Source: Myrmaecium sp. VS I D KN 1 (Eukaryota > Ascomycota > Dothideomycetes > Valsariales > Valsariaceae). From it: 64,000 nt of DNA. Below are positions 20,725-32,000 of the stretch, piece by piece (position 1 is the first letter of the stretch; each line of letters begins with the position of its first letter). The stretch is from the NCBI GenBank assembly GCA_019775845.1, contig JADQAV010000018.1, positions 875,044-939,043 on the forward strand. The letters run 5' to 3'. The notes beneath the pieces are model-generated. The model was given only the letters and a program-made list of their open reading frames with translations, did not search any database and was not told where the DNA came from. The position numbers and the translations under genes are program-made.

Positions 20725-21594
20725 CTACGCCCTCCCGGGCTTCTGCCGATTCTTCCCACCCCCAAGCCCCCTCACCGGCCGACTCTGCTCCGCCGGCCCA
20801 CACAAGCCCTTCCTAGGCTCCCTCTCCAACCAGCCCTCCTCCCTCACCACCCTGCCCACCTCAAAATACGGCTTCCCCGTCTCGCCCCGAAACACCCTTG
20901 CCCAGCCCTCGATCGTCTGCGCCACCTGCTTGCGCGCCAGCCGATACTCCAACTCCCTCCGCTTCTTCCGCTCCGCGGGACTCAAGTCCGTCAGCGCCGG
21001 CGCCGCCGCGGGGTCAAACCCGTCCCGCCCCCGCTCCTCCTCCGTCGGCTCCCGCGGCACGAACATCTCCTCCACCCCGCGCAGGTCGGCCGTGCGGTCC
21101 TCGCGGAAGCAGCCCGTCACGAAGCCGCGGGCGGCGTCCGCGCCCGCGAAGACGTGGTACGAGCCGCCCGGTCCGTAGATCCGTCGCCCTGCCGTCACGT
21201 CGTAGATCGTGCCGTTCAGGGCGAGGTAGATGGGCCGGGAGGGGTCGTGGCCGTCGTAGGTGGCCAGCTCGGCCGGGGTGAGTGCGACGGGACCGGCCCA
21301 CCACCGTGCCACCTGTCGTGGTTGCGTCCACCAGGGGTGGTAGCCGAAGGTCAGGGTTGAGGTCAGGAAGTAGGAGATTAGGCTGAGGAGGAGGAGGATC
21401 CCGCCGGTGATTCGGAGGATGTCGGTGACTGTTAGGCTGTCGTGGTCTTTGGAGGCGGATTTGCCGCCGCCTGCGCGGGGAGAGGATGAGGGTTTCTCAG
21501 TCGTGGCATTGTCCTTGTCCTTGTCCTCCTTCTCGGGGTTGCCGTGGACCTCGCTCCTCGCCGGCCGGCGGTATCGGGCGGGTTCTGATGCCAT
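20725..21594 (-). CDS. Membrane-anchored cytochrome b5-like (MAPR family) protein
   Basis: Single exon, 289 aa from ATG 21594. An in-frame ATG at 21708 would add 38 residues, but these do not look conserved, so I prefer MASEPARYRR. After a charged, disordered N-terminus there is one membrane span at about 57-82 (ILRITGGILLLLSLISYFLT). A heme/steroid-binding cytochrome-b5 fold follows at about 103-200: LTPAELATYDGHDPSRPIYL, NGTIYDVTAGRRIYGPGGSY, HVFAGADAARGFVTGCF. The pattern (T-x-x-E-L-x-x-Y-D-G, then YDVT, then YGPGGxY) is that of the membrane-associated progesterone receptor/Dap1 group, which binds heme through Tyr and supports ER cytochrome P450 and sterol metabolism. The exact partner here is not shown by the sequence. 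The C-terminus continues with a charged helix and a Gly/Arg-rich end. Confidence 0.88.
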   Translation of the reverse strand: MASEPARYRRPARSEVHGNPEKEDKDKDNATTEKPSSSPRAGGGKSASKDHDSLTVTDILRITGGILLLLSLISYFLTSTLTFGYHPWWTQPRQVARWWAGPVALTPAELATYDGHDPSRPIYLALNGTIYDVTAGRRIYGPGGSYHVFAGADAARGFVTGCFREDRTADLRGVEEMFVPREPTEEERGRDGFDPAAAPALTDLSPAERKKRRELEYRLARKQVAQTIEGWARVFRGETGKPYFEVGRVVREEGWLEREPRKGLCGPAEQSRPVRGLGGGKNRQKPGRA

Positions 21595-22100
21595 GGCCGG
21601 AGGTTTCGGATCCAGAAAAGCGGTTTGGGAAGTTACGCGATGGGGTGCGAGAATTAGCTTTGTCGCTTTCGATAAACAACGGTTGTCGATCCGGGTGTGC
21701 GTCCGCAAAGCGAAAAGGAGTCCGAAATAACGGGATTCGCTTCCAAATGCAAGGACGTAACGTAAATCAGGAGCCCGAGGAGGATAACGAGACGAAGAGA
21801 CGAAAAGTAGAGTGCGAAGAGAAAGACTCCAGCCAAGAGGTCATAAAAAGAAAACAGGCGAGAATGAGGTGACCTTTCGTGTATGTAAAGCAGCAGACGA
21901 AGTCAATCTGGCAACATGGGAAATAATAGAAGCCGAAACACCCCCCCGGGCCCCTCCGTCGGAGTTTAGAGGCGACTGTTTCCGAGAACCTTCCCCCCCT
22001 GACCAACCAACACCAGCAAATGAGAGGGCATGGATTATCGCAGCATCAGGCACTGTACAGCTAGCAAGTCTACTTATTGAGCAAAAATGTAGGGACAAGT
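21595..22100. promoter_or_regulatory. Divergent spacer between the MAPR-like gene and 5S rRNA
   Basis: Five hundred bases with no coding signal. It holds the promoter of the MAPR-like gene on the minus strand and the 5' flank of the 5S gene on the plus strand. Confidence 0.4.
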
Positions 22101-22219
22101 ACATACGGCCACAGGAGGCTGAAAGCACGGAACCCCGTCCGCTCTTCCAAAGTTAAGCAGCCTACCGGCAGATTAGTAGTTAAGTGGGTGACCATTAGCG
22201 AATCCCTGCTGCTGTATGT
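22101..22219 (+). rRNA. 5S ribosomal RNA (dispersed copy)
   Basis: 119 bases that match the fungal 5S pattern. The ends ACATAC and GTATGT pair. The 5' half has CCCCGTCCGCTC and AAGTTAAGCAG, and the 3' half has GATTAGTAGTTA, GTGGGTGACCA and GCGAATCCC. The central AAGTTAAGCAG...GGTGGGTGACC region includes the internal Pol III promoter (box A/C type). Single 5S genes scattered among protein genes are usual in filamentous ascomycetes such as Neurospora. Confidence 0.94.
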
Positions 22220-22223
22220 TTTT
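22219..22223 (+). terminator. Pol III T5 terminator of the 5S gene
   Basis: A run of five T directly at the 3' end of the 5S sequence, the usual RNA polymerase III stop. Confidence 0.8.
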
Positions 22224-23169
22224 GTCTTCTTTTACTTTTTAGTCATCTTCTTTCTTGGGACCCCTCTTCAAATCACTGAAGGGCAGAGGAAGGTGGTGTT
22301 CGTGATCTCTTTATTTTTGCCCTCTATCTGCTTTCTGTATTTCGCTGCCTGACCGTCGTCTGTCAAAGTTCCTTTTCTGGGTCGTGCGTTTCCGGCTCAC
22401 TCACTCACTTACTTATTTACTCACTCACTTACTCGCTCACTCGCTCACTCATACACATCCACCAATTATTATCGGAGATGGGAAGAGAGAGGAAGATGCT
22501 CAAGGAGGAAGGAAGATTCGCAGACTCGAGAGAGGGAGAGAGTGAGCCACAAGCAACAGTAGGAGACCAGAGGCCATACCCATCGCCAGCGCACACAACA
22601 CGCACAAACGTATCACCGACTTGATGATTGATCACACATCATAATAAAGATCCAAGCAGGAACAAGATCAATGGTATATTCCTCTCTCATTCAACCGAAC
22701 TTCTCATTCCTATCACTCTCTCCGTAACAACCACCACGAAAGAAAAAAACAAGAAGAACCCATTAATATCCATCGGATACCGGTTGTTGGTCTTTCTTTC
22801 CTCCTCATTCTCCATCCCCTTCCATACCATACTATCCCCAAAATCATGTTTTCTAAGGTGATGGATGATTTTTCATGTAACACGTGTGACGGGAATAATA
22901 AATCGTACAAGGAGAGACATTAGAACAAGGAAATAAAAAAAAGAAGTATTAAAAGAAAACCAAAAAAATTTCCCCTCCGAGTCACCAGGACAAAATGATC
23001 CCTTTGGGTATATATGTATATATTACCGGCTTTTGCTTTGAAGACTAAAAGCGGTCATACATGAGAAAATAAGAAAAAAGAGATATGCAGAAAAGGTTGG
23101 TCTCCAAGCCTCAAGGTATTCATCCCCGGGAAGAAAGAGAGCAGGCTAGCTAGATGCCGGACCGACCGC
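22224..23169. other. Intergenic region between 5S and the GPI protein gene
   Basis: Contains an imperfect CTCA tandem repeat and moderately AT-rich sequence from about 22620 to 23100, likely including the 3' UTR of the GPI protein gene. No gene is supported. Confidence 0.35.
22396..22452. repeat. Imperfect CTCA tandem repeat
   Basis: About fourteen 4-base units of CTCA with CTTA/CTTA/TTTA/CTCG variants. Confidence 0.85.
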
Positions 23170-24273
23170 TTACAAGAAAGCGGCGAGGACGGCGGCACCA
23201 GCGAGGAGAGCGCCGGCGGGCTGGTTGGCGATGGCGGCGCCGGTGAAGGCGGGGAGGGAGGAGGTCACGACGACGCCGGTGCCGGAGGCAGCGGAGACGG
23301 GGGTGGAGGAGGAGATGGGGTAGGGAGCCGCGGAGGTGACGGCGGGAGCGGCGCTGGAGACGACGGGGGCAGCGCTGGTGACGACAGCGGAGGCCACCGG
23401 GGAGGGAGTAACGACGGTGGAGAGCGAGACGCTGGTGACGGGGACGGTCACCACGACGCTGGAGACGACGGAGTAGGTGGCCTGCTCGGTGACGGTGCTG
23501 TAGAGGGTGGAGGTCTGGTGGACGACCGAGGTCACGGCGGTGGCGGAGGGAGTGACGACGACGGTGGTCGGGCAGGGAGTCTCGGTGGTGTAGGTGGTCT
23601 CGACGGTCTTGGTGACGGTGGTGCCGGAGGAGACGACCTCGGTGGTGTAGGTGGAAGTGGAGGTGGAGGTGCTCACAACGGTGACGGTGGAGGTCTCAGG
23701 GGTGACAACCGGGGTGCTGACAACGGTCGTGGGGATCACGACGACGGGGACGGTGGTCTCCGTGACCGGGCAGACGGTGGTGGTCTCGTACACGGTGGTG
23801 GAGACGACCGGGGAGGAGCGAGCAGGGCAGTTGGTGACGGTAGGAGCGCAGGAGGTGATGGTGAGGACATCAGTGACGGTGTAGGTCAGAGTGGTCGAGC
23901 CCTGGCTGGTCGCGGTGCTGTTGGGGTAGACAACAGTGGGAGCCACGGCCACGCTGGTGACGGCCGGAGCGGAGGTCTCAACGACAGCCGGAGCAGAGCT
24001 GGCGATGAGGGAGGAGGGGATGGCGGTGACCGGGCAGACGGTGGTGGTCTCGTACACGGTGGTAGAGACGACCGGGGTGGAGCGAGCCGGGCAGTTGGTG
24101 ACGGTGGGAGCGCAGGAGGTGATGGTGACGACTTCGGTAGCGGTGTAGGTCAAGGTGGTGAGGGAACCGCTGCCGGTGCCGGTGGCAGAGGCAACGGTGG
24201 AGTTGCCGTAGGGAATGGCCTGGGGCTTGGCGGCAGCAAGGCCGAGGAGAGGGAGGAGAGCGAGAGCGATCAT
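23170..24273 (-). CDS. GPI-anchored Ser/Thr/Val-rich cell-wall protein
   Basis: Single exon, 367 aa. It has a signal peptide (MIALALLPLLGLAAAK, cleavage near residue 16-18), a body made almost only of Thr, Val, Ser, Ala and Pro, and a C-terminal hydrophobic tail (about 347-367, GALLAGAAVLAAFL). The tail follows small residues that fit a GPI omega site. A 44-residue module occurs twice, near residues 39-83 and 128-171: LTYTATEVVTITSCAPTVTNC, then PARS-PVVSTTVYETTTVCPVT, with four Cys per copy. The YETTTVCPVT motif is shared with clock-controlled CCG-6-type and similar fungal wall proteins. It is expected to be heavily O-mannosylated and linked to the wall or membrane. Adhesion is possible but not shown. 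The 5' and 3' flanks are non-coding. Confidence 0.88.
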   Translation of the reverse strand: MIALALLPLLGLAAAKPQAIPYGNSTVASATGTGSGSLTTLTYTATEVVTITSCAPTVTNCPARSTPVVSTTVYETTTVCPVTAIPSSLIASSAPAVVETSAPAVTSVAVAPTVVYPNSTATSQGSTTLTYTVTDVLTITSCAPTVTNCPARSSPVVSTTVYETTTVCPVTETTVPVVVIPTTVVSTPVVTPETSTVTVVSTSTSTSTYTTEVVSSGTTVTKTVETTYTTETPCPTTVVVTPSATAVTSVVHQTSTLYSTVTEQATYSVVSSVVVTVPVTSVSLSTVVTPSPVASAVVTSAAPVVSSAAPAVTSAAPYPISSSTPVSAASGTGVVVTSSLPAFTGAAIANQPAGALLAGAAVLAAFL

Positions 24274-27173
24274 TTTGATGCTTTCTGAAGACAGACGCGA
24301 AGCGAAGGTGGTTGTGTAGGAAAAACGAAGGTATGAGGCGCGGTGAGGAGGTCGAAAAGGACAACCGATTATACGCTCAAACGATGGGACTGCTGTGAGA
24401 TGTGAGTAGGAAAGGGAATCGGGGAACGTGGGGAGAGCAGCCTTCTTTTATCAATGTGCTGGAGCAGGCGGGCCGGGTGCAATCCCAGTCGGTGTGGCAC
24501 CGCCGTGCAGAGCCGCGAGGTCGCATGGGCCGAGTGGAAGCTTGAGTGGAATGATGGCATTGATTCGTCGAGGGATTGAGAATCTTCTCTCGGTGTGGGG
24601 ACGGGGGTGGAGGGGGGGGAGGGGGGAGTAGTGCTCGTATCGTGGGCATGGATGTGGGTGGACGCTTGGAGGGAAGAGTGGCAGAAGGCAGAGGGCGGAT
24701 GGGAACTCTCTCCAGTGTGAGCAGTGTGAGCACTTCGTATCGATGCTCACCCGGATCGAGCTGCTCCACCTGGCGCTCTTGGGCCAAGCCCGCTGATGGA
24801 CGACGGAGCATCGACCATCCATCTCATGGGTCCACTCAGCACCGGACATGGGTTGGCAGGTCCCGACGTGCGGCTACTGGCTGTCGGCCGACGAGGATAA
24901 CGGCTCTACATGACCGTCCCGAGCCAGTGAACGTCGAGCCAAAAAGCGGGCGACTACCACAGTGCTGCAGCGGTCCTGGCTTCGCCCTGCGCAGGGACAC
25001 ACCACGAACAGGGCGAACCGGGCGAACCGGGGCGGTCCTGCAGGCCGGGAATGCCTGCCCCAAAAAATCCTGCAATCCTGCAAGAGGGAAGCGAATGGCA
25101 CCACGCCAGCCCATCCATCCGCAGGCCTGCGCAACAGGCGATGATGCGGTGTTGCAGCTTACCCCTCGTGGCTGTCTCCCCCGTTGCCATGGCATGGGTC
25201 GCCCGCCTGTTTTTCCCTCTGCACTCACTCATGCACTCGCGACCGCGAATCGTCTTTGAGCCGAGGGTGAAGGGCCAGCAGAGTGACAACTCCGTCGGCC
25301 TGTCGTTGGAGGGACATGACCAAGCCAAGCCGTACCTACATGATGACAATACTTTTGTCACTTACCGCGGAGCGGGGAATGGGTGGATAATGAAGATACA
25401 AAGTTAGTAGCCCGTAGCTGGTCGAGTTTTCACTCGGCTTCTCCATATCAAATCTCCAGAAATTCCCCGATCTGTATGATTAATGAACGGCTTTTCGGCT
25501 GGAGAGGCGTTGGGATCAGGTATGTATTACGGATTGCCGAGGTGTGAATACCTAGCACTACTGACGGACGGCAGGAGGATAAATTTAACTCCTGGGAGGA
25601 TGCTTGGGCCGTGAACCGCCGTCAAACTCGAGGCAGAAGTGGAGGATCGCCGTCCGAAAGAGGTAAAGATGGCATCACCGTCGTGCGGTGAGGAAAAAGT
25701 GAGTGATGGATGCGCTCCCTCGCTCCCTCGCTACTCTCGTCGGTCGTCGGCCGGGAAAACAGCGGTGTTGGAGTCATCCCGGACGCTGGGCTCTCGTCGG
25801 CGATGCTGCCTTTTCGCTGCTGCTCGGACGTTCCTCGACGGTTGGATGGACGGGCTGTCCCCCGGTGATCGTCATCGGCCGCGCCATGGCAGCTCCCACG
25901 TCCGCCCGCCAAGCCCCGCCGGTCGAGGGCGAAAGGGCGCGCTAGGCCGGATAAGGTCCAGCAAGGCGGCGCCGGCAGCGTGCACGGTCCATGTCTGCCT
26001 CGTGCTATGGATGTGCCCGAGCTGACAGAATTGTCAGGCCATCCGATCCGGGCCTGTCGGCCTGTCGGCCTTCCTGCCTGCATGCCTGTCTGCCCGCATC
26101 TCTCTCTCTCTCTTCTGTTGTGTTCAGCCTGACAGCTGGCTGCCTGGTCCAAATCTATAAACAAAAGGTCGAGTCCGCCCGATCGCACGTCCGGTTGTCA
26201 AAGCGATGGCAGCGAGAGAGTGAGTAAGTGAGTGAGTGAGTGAGCAAGTAAACAGCCAAAGCCGACCGGCTGGGCCCTCCCGTCCATCATTTCGACGTCC
26301 TTCCATCCCATCCGCGGTAAAATATTTAGTTCCGTTCACTTTTTTCTTCGCACCCGGCGGCCAAATAAGTGCCATGGAGCAGCGCCAACGCCAGTGCCAG
26401 TGCCAGTAGTGGAGAGCAGCAGCCGAGCCGAGCTGAGCCAAGTGGAGGAAAGAAGTCGTGACAAAGAAGAGAGAAAGCAAGAGGGAGAAAAAAAAACACG
26501 ATCCCACAAATCGTCCGTGACCAATTCCAGACAAGCGCGCTGAAGAAAAAACTAAACTAAGCTATTTACCTCTCGTATCCCTGTGTCGCTCGTCAGCGTG
26601 GGCCAGCAAGCGCGGCCTGCTTTCTTTTCTCTCTTTTCCTTTTTACCTACCTCTGCCCCGTGCTTTCGTAGATCTGCTCAGCTCGTATTGGTAGGGCGGG
26701 AGGGAAGGGCTTGCGGTCAATATTTTTAGGCGAGGTTTATAGGAGGTGGTAGGCACCATTATGGCATCGATAGGCGACGAGCGACGGGATCCGATGCGAT
26801 GCGAAGGAAGCTGTTGGTGAGGTGAGGTACAGTCAACTTACCGGCTCCGTTGACACCTCAACAGCCACCAACCAACCGACGAACCGCAACGCCCGGCGCC
26901 GGTATGCCGTTCAGCCCGTTCGTCCAATCGCGCCCTCCCCCAAGTCCCGATAACTGGTATTTCAGCCCACCACCACCATCAAGTGTTCGTGCGTACGGTA
27001 CCGGCCGGTACCGGTACCTGCGACAACAACAACCACAACCACTGGCCCTCCCCACCCATCCTGCATCCAGACAATTGTCAGTAGCAACAGGAACAGGAAC
27101 AGCAGTAAGCAGTAAGAGCAAACAATGACGAACAAGAACTCCACAGCCGGTTCCTGCATCAGATCCAAAGGCG

Positions 27174-27199
27174 CATCTCATCTCATCTCATCTCATCTC
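27174..27199. repeat. (CATCT)5 tandem repeat
   Basis: Five consecutive CATCT units. Confidence 0.85.
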
Positions 27200-28116
27200 G
27201 GCCTCGGCGTAAAGACGACGAGTAGTCGGTATGCAAGATGCCGCCGAACATCCCGCCCACTTCGCTCGCGCATATACAAATACCATGACGACGCCTTTTT
27301 CCCTCCTCTCATGTAAAACGCTGGTCGTCAGCTATCTTTTTCACTCCTTTCATCAAACCTTCTTCCCTCTCATCATCCAACCCGGTCTGGCCTGGACTGG
27401 CACACATATACACATGCACATGCTTGCTTGACTGCAGCGGGGGATTTCCCATCGTCCGGCGTCTCCCTCCTGGAGCGGGATCTTTTGTTTCCCTTCATTC
27501 CCCCCCGTGCCGTCCCTCATCGTCATTATCCTCGTCGTCCTTCCAGGTTGTTGGAAACGACGGCATCCGTGTGTGTGTGCGTGTGAGTGGATACGAAGCC
27601 TACACTACCAAAAAAGGCTAGTAGGTTCAGTCTGGCCTTTCCGAGCCGAAGGAGAAGTTTCTCGTCTCCCGCCAATCTGACGATGATGATGTATCCAATA
27701 CGAGAGCGTTGGTAGATGGTTCAACCGGCGTTCGTGAGATGCTATTTTTGGGAGGACAGAGGGGAAAAGGTTTGGGGTGACGGTTTATGTCATCCATCTC
27801 TCGTTCTCGCTCTTTGGTATACCGATGCGGGAAAAGAGCGAAATCGAGAGGTAGTCCTCAGGTATTGATTGCTCTTCCTCCCGTGCGTGGTGATTTCCAC
27901 CGCGATCCTACGGCGGCTGGTAGTCGTTGTCGTGGTCCTTTACGCCCAGTCGTCAATGGCACGGGAAGGTTCGCGAACGCGCACGCCGGCCGCGATGTTG
28001 GTATATCAGGGATCCCCCGCGTTGCATGCCCGCTCGCGCTGCGATGGGAAATTGCAAGATAGGTACAAGATCGAGATGGAGATGCACAAGGCTCTAGGCC
28101 CTGTCGTTGGTTGACG

Positions 28117-28120
28117 GTCG

Positions 28121-28157
<37 letters not shown>

Positions 28158-28158
28158 T
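28117..28158. repeat. (GTC)14 trinucleotide run
   Basis: About fourteen GTC units with a single CAT interruption. Confidence 0.85.
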
Positions 28159-29024
28159 GCGTCCCGTCCGAACTCCTCCACCCCGCTTTCCCCTCTGGGG
28201 GGCGATGCAGAGCAATCTGAAATTGATAATCGGTGTTGAACACCTCCCTGTTTGATTTGTTTTCTCCCCTTCATCGAGCTGGCGCGGACGGGCGGTGATC
28301 AACTGCTCATCTTCGCATCTACGCACGATCGACAAGATCCCATAAAGTCCAACATTTGTGGTCCTCATGTCATGTCGTGTCGCGTCGTGTCGATCCGACC
28401 CGAGCGAGCATGACGATCGCCTACCGTGGATCTTAGGTCGTGGTGCTCGAGTAATGGATGATGATCCGGGTCGCTCCGAGTTGCTTTCCATCGTCGTCTT
28501 CCTAGGTAGGCAGGTACGATAAACTACATACCTGATGTGGACCACTTTCTTACTTGCATTTTTTTGCGTGGTGTCGCATGTCTTTTGGATATCGACGCCT
28601 GAATGAGATCGGCTGACGGCTGGAGCATCCTTCCTCACACACGCGCGACCGTGAGGTTGTAAGTGAGACGGAGACATCACTAGTGCTGCGCACGTGATGG
28701 AGATGGATGGATGCCGCGACCTCTCGAGACCAACCTGCCGTGGGGATGAATCGGAGGCTTTTTGAGCGCATGGTGATCAAGATGAAGATGGTGTCGGGCG
28801 GCATCGCGAGCATGCTTCCTTCCTTTTTCATTTCGCGCGGCTCACATCTCATCCCGTGAGCACCGTGGTGGAGAGCGTCCACTTCACGAGTTTTTCATTC
28901 ATATTGTTTTTCCTACTCAGTCCATGCAGTCACTCGTTCCTTCCTTCTTCCATCGCTTCCCTTCATCCCCTCTCTCACCGCATATAAAGAAGGTATACCT
29001 AGGTACCTACCTCACCCACTCCGC

Positions 29025-32000
29025 TCACTCCTCATCATCGTCATCATCCTCGCCCTCCCCTCCCTCAACAAACCCCTCTCTTAGCCCCTCAAGCCCATCA
29101 ATCAAAGCCTCACGGTCCTCTACGCCTCCCAGCCGTCTAACCACGCCCGTCAGCCGGCCAATCTCCTCGGCGACGCCGGCTCGCGTCGTCAGCGCCGCGC
29201 GCAGCGCCAGTTTCTCCGTGGCTTCTTTCCGTGCCTCGTGGCTGCCGTCGGTGAAGCCGAAGATGCGTGGGTAGCTTGATAGCTGGATGGGGAGGGGGAG
29301 GGTGGGGATGCGGTATCTGTTTGGGAGTGGTGAGTATGGACAGAAAAGAAAGAAGGAAGTGAAGGAAGACCGGGTTATCAGTGAACGGCTGATGAGGGGG
29401 GAGGGAGTGTATGGAGAAGGTGTGCTAGAAAGTGAAGGGGATAGTGGTGGTCCAGTCCGTGGCTTTTTCTTTCTCTCCCTCTCTCCATTCTCGTTTTTGC
29501 GCTCTCTTTTCCTTTTTGTTTCTGGAAGCAGGCTCTACGAAATCCGAGGAGCAGCGAGGTGAGCTGTTCTTTCTTCTCGCGTTCCTCTCTCGTCAATCAG
29601 AGTATGACGATACAGTACGAACCGACTCAAAAACCGCCCTTTACACCCCTCTGCCAGCCGCGAGAGAGTCTACAGAGCAGTGGGCGAGGAAGGAGTACAC
29701 CGAGCCAGCACAGAACTGCAAGACCGTTTTGCCACAGTGGAGGACATCCTACAGATCTCGCTTTAGTTCCGGGTACCTTGCATAAGCCTCACTCTTCGCA
29801 CAGCCTTGCGGATGCTTTCTCTGCAGGGCTCGGTCTTCTCGCGATGTCCGCTTGTGATTGGTTCCGTATCGCGTCCCTGCTTTTCTCGTCGCTTCGGCTC
29901 GGATTGCTTGGTTGAGGCGGATGGATGGATGGATAGGTTGGCGTGTGCAGTGTGTGTGTGTGCATGTCTCAACCGCAGCTCCACCAATCATCATCCCGCC
30001 GATTCTTCTTGCAGAGCGGACAGCGAGGGGACTCGGGGAGTTGAGTGATCTGTTCCTGTTGGCCGCTCACAATACGGTACGGGGACTTTTTCCCAGCTTG
30101 CTTCGGTGTTGAGCTCCGCAGACCGTCCGGTCGAATGGAGTTCGAGTCTTTTCCGCTCTCGCGACAGATGCTGCCGGAAGGTCTGAGCGTGCACACAGAG
30201 AACATTCGGCCGGAAGCCAATTGCTGCCTGACAGCCTGCCTGTCTCCCCTGCACAGCAACGGCGCTCGGAGAATCGGACACGCTTTGACAGGCGGAGTGA
30301 GCAAAAAGGCGCTCCTGCCTCGCTCAGGAGAGATCGTCGTTGTGTTGGCTGATGCTGACCATCTGCATCTGCATCTGCATGACCGCTGCCAAGAAACCAC
30401 CCCTGACTGCTTATGCATGCAACGGCACGACGCGACCTTCCCTTCTCCTCCATTGCATTGCACACTGACGTCGTACATGCAGTAGCCGCCGATATGCAGG
30501 TGCTGAGGAGAAGTGCTGACATCGGGTGCCTTAGGCATCATAACACAGACCATCCTCTTTATGCCTGAGTGCCTCAGCCAGCAGTCGGTAAAATCGCTGG
30601 GTCAGGAGAGGTGAATAGAAGCCCGAAGTGATCCGAAAGAGCGACACCCTTCTTTCAAGCGATAGAGGTTCAAACAACCTTTACCGCCGATGACGCCATG
30701 CTCGCAAATCATCGAAGGCACGGTCCGCCGCGGTGGCCCGGGAGGGACGGTGTCGACAGGGACAGGGGGATTAATCGTGCTGCTTTCCCTCACGAGAAAA
30801 AATTGGAATCTTCTCGTGTTCCCGCCCGCTTTGCTTGCAAGCGTCATCGTGGCTCGGTTTTCTTTTTTTGCGGCGCCGCTGATGGCGTGTGTCATTTCGG
30901 TAAAGGAGACCGGGAGCAGGGGTTTTTGGCTTTGGTGCTGGGATTATGGCGGGCGGGATCGTTTTGTTCGTGTTGCTCGCTGGACGGACTGTGCTGGCGG
31001 TGCTCCGTGCGAGGTTGGTACCGGAGGAGAAGGGGACCGGGATGCGAACGAGAATGAAGAGGAGACAGGAAAGCGAGGAGAGGTTTGGACGTGGATGGAT
31101 TGGGAAAGATGGTGCGAATGGAGGAGATGTGTAGAGACGAGTGATGATGATGATCATGATGAAAGCCGAGCAAAAGACAAAGCAATCGAAGCGAAAGAAA
31201 ACGTAGACGTACCTCTCGATCCGTGGCGCGCTCTCATCCCATCCTTTCCTCAACTGTTCCTCCTCGTCATCCTCCTCCTGCGCCTGCTGTTCCCCTTCCT
31301 CCCATTCTCCCCTCCACGTCTCCGCGCTCCCAAAGACGTGCTCCTTTCTCTCCCCCCTCCTCCTCTTCCTCGCCACGGCCGCCGCACCCTTCGGCACGCC
31401 CAGCCCAAACAGCTCAACCTCCTCGCGCCCCAGCTCCGTCGTCGAAGCCTTCTTCTTCTTCTTCGGCTTGAGATCCAACGCCCCATACGCCTCCCACACG
31501 CTGCGCTTATCCCTGAGGTCCACCACCTTCGGCTGCTCGGCCTTGCGCTGCTCTTCTGCCGCCGCGGCCGGGTCACGCACGCTCCACCCCACGCTGACCA
31601 CGTTCCTGGCGGCCACGCCGCGGGTCACGACCTCTTCGAGCTCGGCCATGCTGGCGCGCGCGGCGTTGCTGCGCTTGAGGCGGCTGGGGAGCGTGGCGGT
31701 TTCGAAGGCGATGGCTTGGAGAGCGGAGACGTGGTACTGCGAGTGCGGATCGAAGGAGGTGAGGTACTTGGGGAGGGTGGAGGGGGTCGCGAGAGGGATG
31801 TAGAGAGAGGCGTGGGCGGCGAGCTGGTTGAGGGATAGGGCTGAGTTGAGAAGAGCGGTGCGGGCTGCGGATGTTGTCGAGGAGGCATCGGCGCCCTGCG
31901 TTTGCGTTTCAGTAGAATTCTCCCTGGGACTTTTAGGGATTGTCGTGCTCTGATGTTACCTTCTTGACCCACTGATCCTGGTCATCGATTCCCCAAGCCC

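Larger units (their letters stand above)
24274..29024. other. Long gene-poor stretch (4.75 kb)
   Basis: No frame here has convincing coding character, splice structure or recognisable domains. It includes the GPI-gene promoter at the left, GC-rich sequence at 24900-26200, CATCTC and CGT simple repeats, and the 3' flank of DML1 at the right. Long leaders, non-coding RNA, or a gene too divergent for me to see are all possible. Confidence 0.3.

Noticed and set aside
23518-24288. 256-codon plus-strand Gly/Asp-rich frame
   Set aside because: Shadow of the Thr/Val-rich GPI protein: the ACC/GTC codons of that gene read as GGT/GAC on the other strand.
29969-30553. 195-codon minus-strand frame inside the DML1 intron as an extra exon
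   Set aside because: Family members have no matching segment between the two flanking exons, and the sequence lacks coding character; including it would not preserve phase with the conserved exon ends.
30690-31838. 382-codon plus-strand frame
   Set aside because: Its second half lies opposite DML1 exon 3, and its first half shows no coding-like composition. Only the short frame at 30946 in a different phase was kept as a candidate.
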